Of a stretch of DNA of 9,254 nucleotides, positions 1-5,754 are shown piece by piece (within the stretch, counting starts at the first letter, position 1; the number at the start of each line of letters is the position of its first letter). The stretch is taken from positions 1 through 9,254 of the forward strand of contig JANYFI010000140.1 in NCBI GenBank assembly GCA_025362765.1, in the 5' to 3' direction. Position numbers and translations under genes: made by a program. The notes under the pieces were generated by a model. That model was not told where the DNA came from, made no database searches, and worked only from the letters and a program-made list of their open reading frames with translations. The stretch comes from Ferruginibacter sp. Lineage in GTDB: Bacteria; Bacteroidota; Bacteroidia; Chitinophagales; Chitinophagaceae.

Positions 1-1
1 T

Positions 2-691
2 TTACATCCGCATTTTCAAGTTATTGTACCGGATATTCCCGGCAGCGGCCAATCAGCTTTTATAAAAGAGGCTAATATTGAAACCTATGCGGAAATAATA
101 AAATTGATTATTGAGGCTGAATTGCGAAAACAGCCTAAAAAAAACAAAGCAGATGTTGCGATAATTGGACACAGCATGGGCGGTTACATAACGCTGGCCC
201 TTGCCGAAAAATGGCCGGATTATTTCAAGGGCCTGGGATTGTTCCATTCAACCGCCTTTGCAGATAGTGATGAAAAAAAGACTGCCAGGCGCAAAGCAAT
301 TGATTTTATCAATACAAAAAGCGCCACAGCATTTTTAAAGATGACTACGCCTTCCCTTTTTACTAAATCATTTGCGGAGGACCACACTGATGAAGTAAAT
401 CAATTGATTGATGAGGGGAAAAAATTCAGCAGCGAAGCATTGGTTCAGTATTACGAAGCCATGATTGAGCGGCCAGATAGAACGGAGGTATTAGGAAATT
501 TTAATAAGCCGGTATTATTTTTAATAGGAGAACAAGACTCCGCTATCCCTCTACAAAGCAGTTTGCAGCAATGCTATCTGCCAAATCAATCGCATGTAAG
601 TATATTAAAACAGTCGGCGCATATGGGTATGTGGGAAGAAACGGAAAAAGCAAACAATATTTTATTAGATTTTTTACACAATATTTTTTAA
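2..691 (+). CDS. alpha/beta-fold hydrolase, 5' end outside window
   Basis: The frame is open from the left edge to TAA at 689-691, giving 229 visible residues, so the start lies upstream and the TTG at 104 is only an internal Leu codon. The alpha/beta-hydrolase fold is recognisable. The visible part opens with a strand and the DIPGSGQS loop (about residues 11-18). The nucleophile elbow GHSMGG follows, with the presumed catalytic Ser at visible residue 58. A helical cap-like stretch covers roughly 80-150. The acid is Asp179 in LIGEQDSAIP and the catalytic His is His207 in SAHMGMWEE. All three triad residues are therefore present. Probably about 30-40 N-terminal residues, including the usual HG oxyanion motif, are missing. 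No signal peptide can be judged. The family contains esterases, enol-lactonases, haloalkane dehalogenases and others; the substrate cannot be assigned. A 75-bp gap separates it from the next gene, which has its own unrelated function. Confidence 0.9.
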   Translation, partial: LHPHFQVIVPDIPGSGQSAFIKEANIETYAEIIKLIIEAELRKQPKKNKADVAIIGHSMGGYITLALAEKWPDYFKGLGLFHSTAFADSDEKKTARRKAIDFINTKSATAFLKMTTPSLFTKSFAEDHTDEVNQLIDEGKKFSSEALVQYYEAMIERPDRTEVLGNFNKPVLFLIGEQDSAIPLQSSLQQCYLPNQSHVSILKQSAHMGMWEETEKANNILLDFLHNIF

Positions 692-766
692 CAGCCCCAC
701 AAGCACATCACCCAACGTTTTTATCTATATTTATATCTACTACGTGCTTAAACTGCTGAACAACAA

Positions 767-3400
767 ATGAAAAAAACACTCCTGATATCGATATTACTAC
801 TGTGCGCCCTATGTACTTTTTCCCGGCACATAAAAGGCGGTTTTTTCAATTATAAATATTTGGGACCTGGGGTTGTTAACACCAATTACCTTAATTATAA
901 AATTACCCTTACAGTTTACATGGGTTGCGATGCAACAGCTAATCAAATGGATGCAACTGTAAACTTTACTTTTTTTGATGGTACTTCTTCCACTGTGGTA
1001 AATAATGTCCAGGTAAACCAGAGCTCAAATTATTTATTGCAAAAAGTATACGATGATCCCTGTATTAGCGGCGACCAGGCTATTTGCTACTATAGAATTG
1101 TAACCTACGAATTGGCTAGCGTTGAATTACCAGTTTCTGCAAATGGGTATACAGTAAGTTATCAACGTTGTTGCCGGATCGAAAATATGGATAACATTCA
1201 AAACTCCGGTACTGTTGGCAATACTTATACCATAAAAATTCCCGGCACGGCATCGTTGGTACCAAATGCCAATAAAAATAATAGCCCGGTATTTCCAATA
1301 AATGATACAGTGGTTATTTGTGAAAATAGCTATTTTCAGTACCCTTTTTCAGCCAGTGATCCTGATAAAGATTCTCTTAGCTATTCATTCTGCAATTCTT
1401 TCACCGGTGGCAGTGCCGACATTCCGGCGCCCCCTGTTGCTGGTGCACCTTTTTACGCTAGTGTTCCGTATTTCCAGTCTTATAGCGGTTCATTTCCGTT
1501 GGGCAATAAGGTTACCATTAATCCTGTAACAGGTTTAATTAGCGGCGTTGCGCCAGGTATTGCCAATACTGGAGAATATGCTGTTACCGTTTGTGTTTCT
1601 GAGTACAAAAAAGGCGTTTACCTTGGCGAAACACGCAAAGAACTGCATATTCGCGTAAGAGATTGCTCCTCGACAAAGGCTTTTTTAAACCCCATCCCCA
1701 CCAGTTGCGATGGCTTTAACGTTAATTTTTCCAATGATGCCGTTAACCCATCCGGGACTGATTATTTGTGGACATTTGGAGAACCCGTTTCAGGTATTAA
1801 TAACACTTCTACTTTGGCTACACCTTCCCATACTTACAAGGATACTGGCGTGTACACATTAAAATTAAGGGTTTCCATTGGCGGCCTGTGTGCAGATTCT
1901 ACTACAGTACCCGTTAGAGTTTACCCAGGATTTTTTCCGGGTTTTATATCCAATGCACCACTTTGCAAAGGATTTCCTGTACAGTTTACCGACACTACCA
2001 AAGCCACTTATGGATCAGCAGCGGTATGGCAATGGAATTTTGGCGATCCAGGAGTTACTGCTGATACGAGTGTGATAAAAAAACCGACTTATATTTATCC
2101 TGATTCAGGTACGTACCAGGTTCAACTGATTGTTGGCAGTTCGCTGGGCTGCATTGATACCGTGAAGGGCACTGTTCAAATCAGGAACAATCCTGTGATA
2201 TCCATTGTACCGCATGATACACTGATATGTAACATTGATACGCTTCAAATTAAAACGTTTAGTCCAGGCAGTTTCTCCTGGAGTCCTAACTACAATATCA
2301 GCAGTCTTACAAGTGCCAACCCTCTGGTAAGTCCTGATGTGCCCACCACTTACTATTTAACTTACAAAGATCTCACAGGCTGTATTGGAAGAGACTCTGT
2401 GTTTGTAAATGTTATCAGCACCGTACAAATAAATGCCGGCAACGATACAACCATTTGCAAAACCGATGGTATGATTATTGGCACTACCAGCAATGCATTG
2501 CATTATATTTGGACGCCAGCCACATATCTTAGCAGTGACACGGCAAAACAACCTTTTGCAAATCCACTTGTCTCCAGTGTTACTTATCACGTTACGGGTA
2601 ATGTTGGCAAATGCAACAGTTCAGACGATATTACCATTCGCACGTTGCCTTATGCGCCGGCCGATGCGGGAAACGATACAACAGTTTGCTATGGCAAAAC
2701 TGTTCAGCTAAAAGCCACCGGTGGTACAACCTATCAGTGGTCGCCAGCCACATTTTTAAATGCCGTCAACATTGCCAGCCCGGTTGCGGTAAATGCTACC
2801 AATACCACCCAGTATATTGTAGCGGTAATAGATGTAAGCGGTTGCCCAAAGCCCGCTTTTGATACCGTAATAGTAAATGTAGATCCGCAGGTATTGGCCA
2901 ATGCAGGACCTGCAGACACAACGTCTGTACTTGGCGAACCACTGAATTTAACGGGTACAGGAGGTGTAGGGTATGAATGGACGCCGGCTACCTGGCTAAA
3001 TAGCACTAATACCGCCACACCTGTAGCACTCCCTGAAAATAATATTACTTATTACCTGAAGGTAACAAGCAAAGCTGGCTGTAGCGCTACCGACAGTATT
3101 CGTGTAAAACTATATAAAGTGCCTCCAAGTTTGTATGTTCCTACAGGATTTTCGCCCAATAACGATAGTAAAAATGATGTGTTGATTCCCATTGCGCTGG
3201 GCATGCGAACGCTGGATTATTTCAGGATTTTTAACCGGTGGGGCAAATTACTATTTTATACCAGCCAAAAAGGAAAGGGATGGGATGGTACTTTTAACGG
3301 CGTGCCGCAAGATCCAGGCACCTATGTGTGGATGGCGTCAGGCACTACCTTTCAAAATAAATTAATTAAATTAAAAGGTACAGTGGTTTTGTTAAGATAA
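767..3400 (+). CDS. secreted PKD/Ig-like multidomain protein with T9SS gliding-motility C-terminal domain
   Basis: This 877-residue protein is predicted to be exported and then secreted or surface-attached through the type IX secretion system. ATG 767 is the only sensible start, because an in-frame TAA lies at 749-751; no Shine-Dalgarno sequence is evident. Residues 1-19 form a Sec signal peptide (MKKTLLISILLLCALCTFS), directly followed by RHIKGG. That opening, with the double-cysteine YQRCCR at 132-137, is typical of a recurrent N-terminal module in Bacteroidota surface proteins. Two PKD domains follow: about 321-385 (core WTFGEP at 335-340, then DTGVYTLKL) and about 407-465 (WNFGDPG near 425-431, then DSGTYQVQL). 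Next come four Ig/PKD-like repeats at about 478-785. The C-terminal domain (about 786-877) has the signature PTGFSPNNDS, the IFNRWG core and WDGTFNG, matching the CHU_C / gliding-motility-associated C-terminal (type B T9SS sorting) family. By family knowledge such proteins are adhesins or cell-surface structural proteins; the ligand is unknown. No catalytic domain is visible. Confidence 0.92.
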   Translation: MKKTLLISILLLCALCTFSRHIKGGFFNYKYLGPGVVNTNYLNYKITLTVYMGCDATANQMDATVNFTFFDGTSSTVVNNVQVNQSSNYLLQKVYDDPCISGDQAICYYRIVTYELASVELPVSANGYTVSYQRCCRIENMDNIQNSGTVGNTYTIKIPGTASLVPNANKNNSPVFPINDTVVICENSYFQYPFSASDPDKDSLSYSFCNSFTGGSADIPAPPVAGAPFYASVPYFQSYSGSFPLGNKVTINPVTGLISGVAPGIANTGEYAVTVCVSEYKKGVYLGETRKELHIRVRDCSSTKAFLNPIPTSCDGFNVNFSNDAVNPSGTDYLWTFGEPVSGINNTSTLATPSHTYKDTGVYTLKLRVSIGGLCADSTTVPVRVYPGFFPGFISNAPLCKGFPVQFTDTTKATYGSAAVWQWNFGDPGVTADTSVIKKPTYIYPDSGTYQVQLIVGSSLGCIDTVKGTVQIRNNPVISIVPHDTLICNIDTLQIKTFSPGSFSWSPNYNISSLTSANPLVSPDVPTTYYLTYKDLTGCIGRDSVFVNVISTVQINAGNDTTICKTDGMIIGTTSNALHYIWTPATYLSSDTAKQPFANPLVSSVTYHVTGNVGKCNSSDDITIRTLPYAPADAGNDTTVCYGKTVQLKATGGTTYQWSPATFLNAVNIASPVAVNATNTTQYIVAVIDVSGCPKPAFDTVIVNVDPQVLANAGPADTTSVLGEPLNLTGTGGVGYEWTPATWLNSTNTATPVALPENNITYYLKVTSKAGCSATDSIRVKLYKVPPSLYVPTGFSPNNDSKNDVLIPIALGMRTLDYFRIFNRWGKLLFYTSQKGKGWDGTFNGVPQDPGTYVWMASGTTFQNKLIKLKGTVVLLR
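2198..3121 (+). repeat. four tandem Ig/PKD-like repeat modules within the surface protein
   Basis: Residues about 478-785 of the 877-residue protein consist of four diverged modules of 76-80 residues. Each opens with a D-T-rich strand (HDTLIC, AGNDTTIC, AGNDTTVC, AGPADTTS). A W-[ST]-P element follows (SWSPNYN, IWTPATYL, QWSPATFL, EWTPATWL). Next comes an x-x-x-N-P-hydrophobic or S/T-P-V-A stretch, and the module ends with a T-x-Y-hydrophobic strand and, in most copies, a Gly-Cys. The aligned Asp residues fall at about 484, 560, 637 and 717. Nucleotide similarity between copies is only partial, so the array is an old duplication and not a recent expansion. Such modules usually act as spacers that hold a functional region away from the cell surface. 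Confidence 0.8.
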
Positions 3401-3544
3401 CATCATGCTCTTATTGATAGTATGGCTGTTAAAAAATTGGACCCCACTTTTCGCAACATACTATTTCCGTCTGCCGCATTGATTACGGCCATTTATTATT
3501 TTATACATCAACCTTTTCTCACCAGCTCTTTAATAATTCTCCGT

Positions 3545-3552
3545 TAATTTTG
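3545..3552 (+). promoter_or_regulatory. Bacteroidota -7 promoter element (TAnnTTTG) abutting a start codon
   Basis: TAATTTTG matches the Bacteroidota -7 consensus TAnnTTTG exactly and ends only 4 bases before ATG 3557. Transcription would normally start a few bases downstream, so the mRNA would be leaderless or nearly so. A matching -33 TTG is not evident at the usual 17-23 bp spacing, which weakens the call. The position immediately before the start codon supports both the promoter and the chosen start of the dehydrogenase gene. Confidence 0.5.
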
Positions 3553-3556
3553 CGGC

Positions 3557-4321
3557 ATGAATAAGATTGCATTAATTACCGGGGCTACTTCCGGCATTGG
3601 CGAAGCTTGTGCGAAAAAATTTGCGGGGGCTGGGTATGATCTGATTGTAACCGGCAGGCGTACCGATCGCCTGGAACAACTAAAAATCAACCTACAGGCT
3701 GATTTTCCTATAAAAATATTATCATTAACTTTTGATGTGCAAGACCGTAAAGCTGTCGAAAGCAGACTTGGTGAACTACCTGAAGCCTGGAGGCAAATTG
3801 ACGTGTTAATTAATAATGCAGGCCTGGCGGCAGGCAGAGATTTGTTTGCAGATGCGGACATGAACGATTGGGAAACCATGTTGAATACCAATGTGCATGG
3901 GTTATTATATGTTACAAAAACGGTTGTTCCATGGATGATTGCCCGGCAAAAAGGTCATATTATTAACATGGGCTCCATTGCGGCAAAAGAAGTGTATGAA
4001 AAAGGAAATGTATACTGCGCCAGTAAATCTGCCGTGGACGCTCTTAGCAGGGCCATGCGCATTGATTTGTTACAGCATCATATAAAAGTAACCTCTATTC
4101 ATCCCGGAGCAGTTGAAACCGAATTTTCATTGGTACGTTTTAAAGGAGACGAAGCAAAAGCCGCCGCCACTTACACAGGTGTTACTCCACTGACAGCAAT
4201 CGACGTGGCAGATACCATTTTTTATTGCGCTGGTTTGCCGGCACATGTTTGCATTAACGACCTGGTAATAACGTGCACACAACAGGCAGATGCCTTTTAC
4301 TTTAACAAAAACAACCAATAA
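3557..4321 (+). CDS. ydfG: YdfG-like NADP-dependent short-chain dehydrogenase/reductase
   Basis: This complete 254-residue classical SDR has the usual family length and is cytoplasmic. The Rossmann cofactor motif TGATSGIG is at residues 8-15. Arg34-Arg35 after the second strand favour NADP(H) over NAD(H). Asp60 and NNAG (86-89) contact the cofactor. The catalytic tetrad is complete: Asn112, Ser140, Tyr153 and Lys157 (YCASK). PG at 183-184 is followed by TEFSLVRFKGD, and the C-terminal part contains LPAHVCIN. Both are close to what I remember of Escherichia coli YdfG, as is LPEAWRQIDVLINNAGLA. YdfG oxidises 3-hydroxy acids (L-allo-threonine, serine, 3-hydroxypropionate) and reduces malonic semialdehyde. 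The subfamily assignment is good, but the physiological substrate here is inferred. The gene has its own promoter-like element directly before the ATG and 156 bp of preceding spacer, so it is probably transcribed independently. Confidence 0.9.
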   Translation: MNKIALITGATSGIGEACAKKFAGAGYDLIVTGRRTDRLEQLKINLQADFPIKILSLTFDVQDRKAVESRLGELPEAWRQIDVLINNAGLAAGRDLFADADMNDWETMLNTNVHGLLYVTKTVVPWMIARQKGHIINMGSIAAKEVYEKGNVYCASKSAVDALSRAMRIDLLQHHIKVTSIHPGAVETEFSLVRFKGDEAKAAATYTGVTPLTAIDVADTIFYCAGLPAHVCINDLVITCTQQADAFYFNKNNQ

Positions 4322-4392
4322 TTGTATTAATGACAACGATTTTTTTTGCTTTTAAATAACATTTTTTAAAAATATCCGTTTACATGTTGGCA

Positions 4393-4400
4393 TGACTTTG
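4393..4400 (+). promoter_or_regulatory. possible -7 promoter element for the small exported protein
   Basis: TGACTTTG differs from the TAnnTTTG consensus at one base (G for A in position two). It lies 92 bp before ATG 4493 in a 171-bp gap that otherwise contains AT-rich sequence and one inverted repeat (4410-4444). No good -33 TTG was found at the proper distance. This is a weak call, listed because some promoter is needed between the dehydrogenase and the next gene if the two are not co-transcribed. Confidence 0.2.
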
Positions 4401-4409
4401 GAAATGATG

Positions 4410-4444
4410 CTGTCAAATTATTTAACTATGATGAATATTGACAG
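4410..4444. repeat. 7-bp perfect inverted repeat upstream of the small exported protein
   Basis: CTGTCAA at 4410-4416 and TTGACAG at 4438-4444 are exact reverse complements separated by 21 bases. The repeat sits 48 bp before ATG 4493, just downstream of the possible -7 element. The arms could be half-sites for a dimeric regulator spaced about 2.7 helical turns apart, or a weak RNA stem in the leader. With arms this short, chance is also plausible. Confidence 0.3.
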
Positions 4445-4492
4445 AAAAATTTGCAGGTGCATCCAACTATCCTGAACCCTAACCAAACCCAC

Positions 4493-4966
4493 ATGAAGAC
4501 TTTGTACCTCTTTTTTGCGCTGGCTTTTCTGCTCTTACCCGGAAAAGACGCTCATTCACAAAACGTAATCCGACAATCTGCCTGTAATGATCCTTACATT
4601 TTACACCAGGCCGACAGTATTAAACAGGAATTAGCCAAACAAGGTTTTATAATTGTAAAAGAAGCTTCCATGGCAATGGAGAGTGAATATGAAATGCCGG
4701 TGATTGTTCCCTTAACAGAAGGCAGCTGGTACCAGTTTGTTTTTATAGGCGATGTAACATCCAAACTATACGAAGTAAGAATGTACGACTGGGACGAAAA
4801 GCAGGTAGCTTACCAGAAAAAGCAATGGGGTGATGTGGATGGGAATGTGATCAGTTATTCCTACATCCCAAAATTATCAGAATATCATATGATGAAACCT
4901 GTTCAGGTAAATAAAAAGAAGAAAAACCTTTGTGGTTATGTCATGTTGCTAAAAAAAGTGAAGTAA
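4493..4966 (+). CDS. small exported protein of unknown function
   Basis: I do not recognise a family. The start is set at ATG 4493, giving 157 residues. An in-frame TTG 42 bases upstream would bury the signal peptide behind 14 extra residues and is less likely. Residues 1-22 form a Sec signal peptide: Lys2, a hydrophobic core LYLFFALAFLLL, then AHS with predicted cleavage before Gln23, a common Bacteroidota pattern. There is no Cys after the cleavage site, so it is not a lipoprotein. The mature part is about 135 residues, mixed alpha/beta in character, and has only two cysteines, Cys31 and Cys147, which could form a disulfide joining its two ends. An acidic stretch (MESEYE) lies near residues 62-67 and a basic Lys cluster at 141-144; the last residues are LLKKVK. 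No type IX sorting domain is visible, so the likely destination is the periplasm. An intrinsic terminator follows 41 bp downstream, making this the last gene of its transcript. Confidence 0.8.
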   Translation: MKTLYLFFALAFLLLPGKDAHSQNVIRQSACNDPYILHQADSIKQELAKQGFIIVKEASMAMESEYEMPVIVPLTEGSWYQFVFIGDVTSKLYEVRMYDWDEKQVAYQKKQWGDVDGNVISYSYIPKLSEYHMMKPVQVNKKKKNLCGYVMLLKKVK

Positions 4967-5006
4967 TAAATGCGTTCCCATAAGTGTTGATTATATATGT
5001 TGATTT

Positions 5007-5032
5007 GCGCCCCTGTTAAACGGGGCGTTTTT
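5007..5032 (+). terminator. intrinsic transcription terminator
   Basis: CGCCCC (5008-5013) pairs perfectly with GGGGCG (5022-5027) around an 8-base loop; G5007 and T5028 can add a wobble pair. Five T residues follow at 5028-5032. It lies 41 bp after the stop of the small exported protein and is oriented to end rightward transcription. It separates that gene from the AT-rich gene that begins at 5116. Confidence 0.85.
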
Positions 5033-5034
5033 GT

Positions 5035-5042
5035 TAATTTTG
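5035..5042 (+). promoter_or_regulatory. possible -7 promoter element for the AT-rich gene
   Basis: TAATTTTG matches the Bacteroidota TAnnTTTG element exactly, directly after the terminator's T-run and 73 bp before ATG 5116. No -33 TTG lies at a 17-23 bp spacing; the nearest TTGs are 27 and 32 bp upstream. A promoter in this position would make sense because the terminator cuts the downstream gene off from its upstream neighbour. Confidence 0.3.
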
Positions 5043-5115
5043 GACTTTTCTATGACTTATTATATTCTGAGTTAAATTGATGGCACATATTAAAATTTAC
5101 ACATTTTAGCATCTG

Positions 5116-5619
5116 ATGGGACGACAGATTCAGATATGTACCACTGATTCAGATAACGTACTATTCCAAAATTATTTACGGTTAAACTTTGACTGCATTT
5201 TTTTACAATCTTCGGCTCCAACGCTTAATAAACTGTACATAAATAGCTTTTCCGAAACTAGCTTCACCTTTAGCACACAAATATTAATTTGGAATAAAAA
5301 TTTTATTTGGACACCTGAATTTAGGCAGCAAAAAATAAAGGAGGGAAAATTTTACATAGAGAACATTTCAAATGCGCCGCTGATTGAATTTTCAAAAACT
5401 CTTTGGATGGAACACAATAATCATGGTCGTATTTACTGGACAAAATATTTTACTTCTGGACCAATTGAGTATGATGTAACTCGGTTTGAAAAATTTTATG
5501 AAACCATAACGAAATGGTTTATTAAAAATGCCAAAGGAAAAATTAAATCCGCTGGAACAAACATTTATTATCTTGAAGATGCGTGGAGAAAATACCATGC
5601 GCAAAAAAACGGCAGCTAA
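5116..5619 (+). CDS. conserved-looking small protein of unknown function, AT-rich
   Basis: This 167-residue protein is predicted to be cytoplasmic, with no signal peptide or membrane segment. An in-frame TAG at 5107-5109 rules out a start further upstream than ATG 5116, apart from a CTG just before it. The sequence is rich in aromatic residues. Its MGRQI opening, the central strand with NAPLIEFS, a GRIYWTKYF segment, and a C-terminal helix with FYETITKWFIKN followed by YYLEDAWRKY resemble, from memory, a scattered family of short bacterial hypothetical proteins. I cannot name a domain or function for it. Hand-counted GC over most of the gene is about 32%, clearly lower than the roughly 40-43% of the neighbouring genes, which suggests later acquisition. 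It stands alone between a terminator and the convergent sprA gene, so context gives no clue to function. An orphan immunity-type or accessory gene is possible but unsupported. Confidence 0.7.
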   Translation: MGRQIQICTTDSDNVLFQNYLRLNFDCIFLQSSAPTLNKLYINSFSETSFTFSTQILIWNKNFIWTPEFRQQKIKEGKFYIENISNAPLIEFSKTLWMEHNNHGRIYWTKYFTSGPIEYDVTRFEKFYETITKWFIKNAKGKIKSAGTNIYYLEDAWRKYHAQKNGS

Positions 5620-5673
5620 ATATTTTTCAACTTTATCAGTTTTCTATTTGGTTTTAATAACCTTCATTTCTTA

Positions 5674-5718
5674 ATGATCTATTGTTTTTGATCAATACCC
5701 TAAGTATTGACAGATCAT
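5674..5718. repeat. nested inverted repeat between convergent genes
   Basis: Outer arms ATGATCT (5674-5680) and AGATCAT (5712-5718) are exact reverse complements. Inside them, TCAATAC (5692-5698) and GTATTGA (5704-5710) form a 7-bp stem with a 5-base loop. A third segment, TATTG at 5680-5684, can alternatively pair with CAATA at 5693-5697. The element lies in the 135-bp gap between the AT-rich gene (stop 5619) and the end of sprA (stop 5755). It could act as a two-way 3'-end structure, but neither strand has a proper T-run after the stem, so it is not scored as a terminator. Confidence 0.45.
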
Positions 5719-5754
5719 ACATTCCCCGAAAGTTTTAGGCTTTATTGCTACAAC

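Noticed and set aside
104..691. TTG at 104 as the start of the alpha/beta hydrolase
   Set aside because: The frame is open to the left edge and encodes the family-typical strand and DIPGSGQS loop upstream, so the gene starts outside the window.
2357..3018. Antisense and alternative-frame ORFs of 77-94 codons inside the surface-protein gene
   Set aside because: They overlap a strongly supported coding frame, show no recognisable protein features and mirror its repeat structure.
3405..3482. 25-codon ORF starting at ATG 3405
   Set aside because: It is very short, overlaps the better 41-codon frame and has no supporting signal.
4451..4492. Upstream TTG start for the small exported protein
   Set aside because: It would add 14 polar residues before a well-formed signal peptide; ATG 4493 is the natural start.
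5080..5109. Nine-codon ORF in frame just before the AT-rich gene
   Set aside because: Too short to support as a gene or leader peptide; no attenuator-like structure follows. It only shows that an in-frame stop precedes ATG 5116.
4436..5714. Shared 10-mer TATTGACAGA at 4436-4445 and 5705-5714
   Set aside because: Many 10-base matches are expected by chance in 9 kb, and the flanks differ; not treated as a direct repeat or attachment site.
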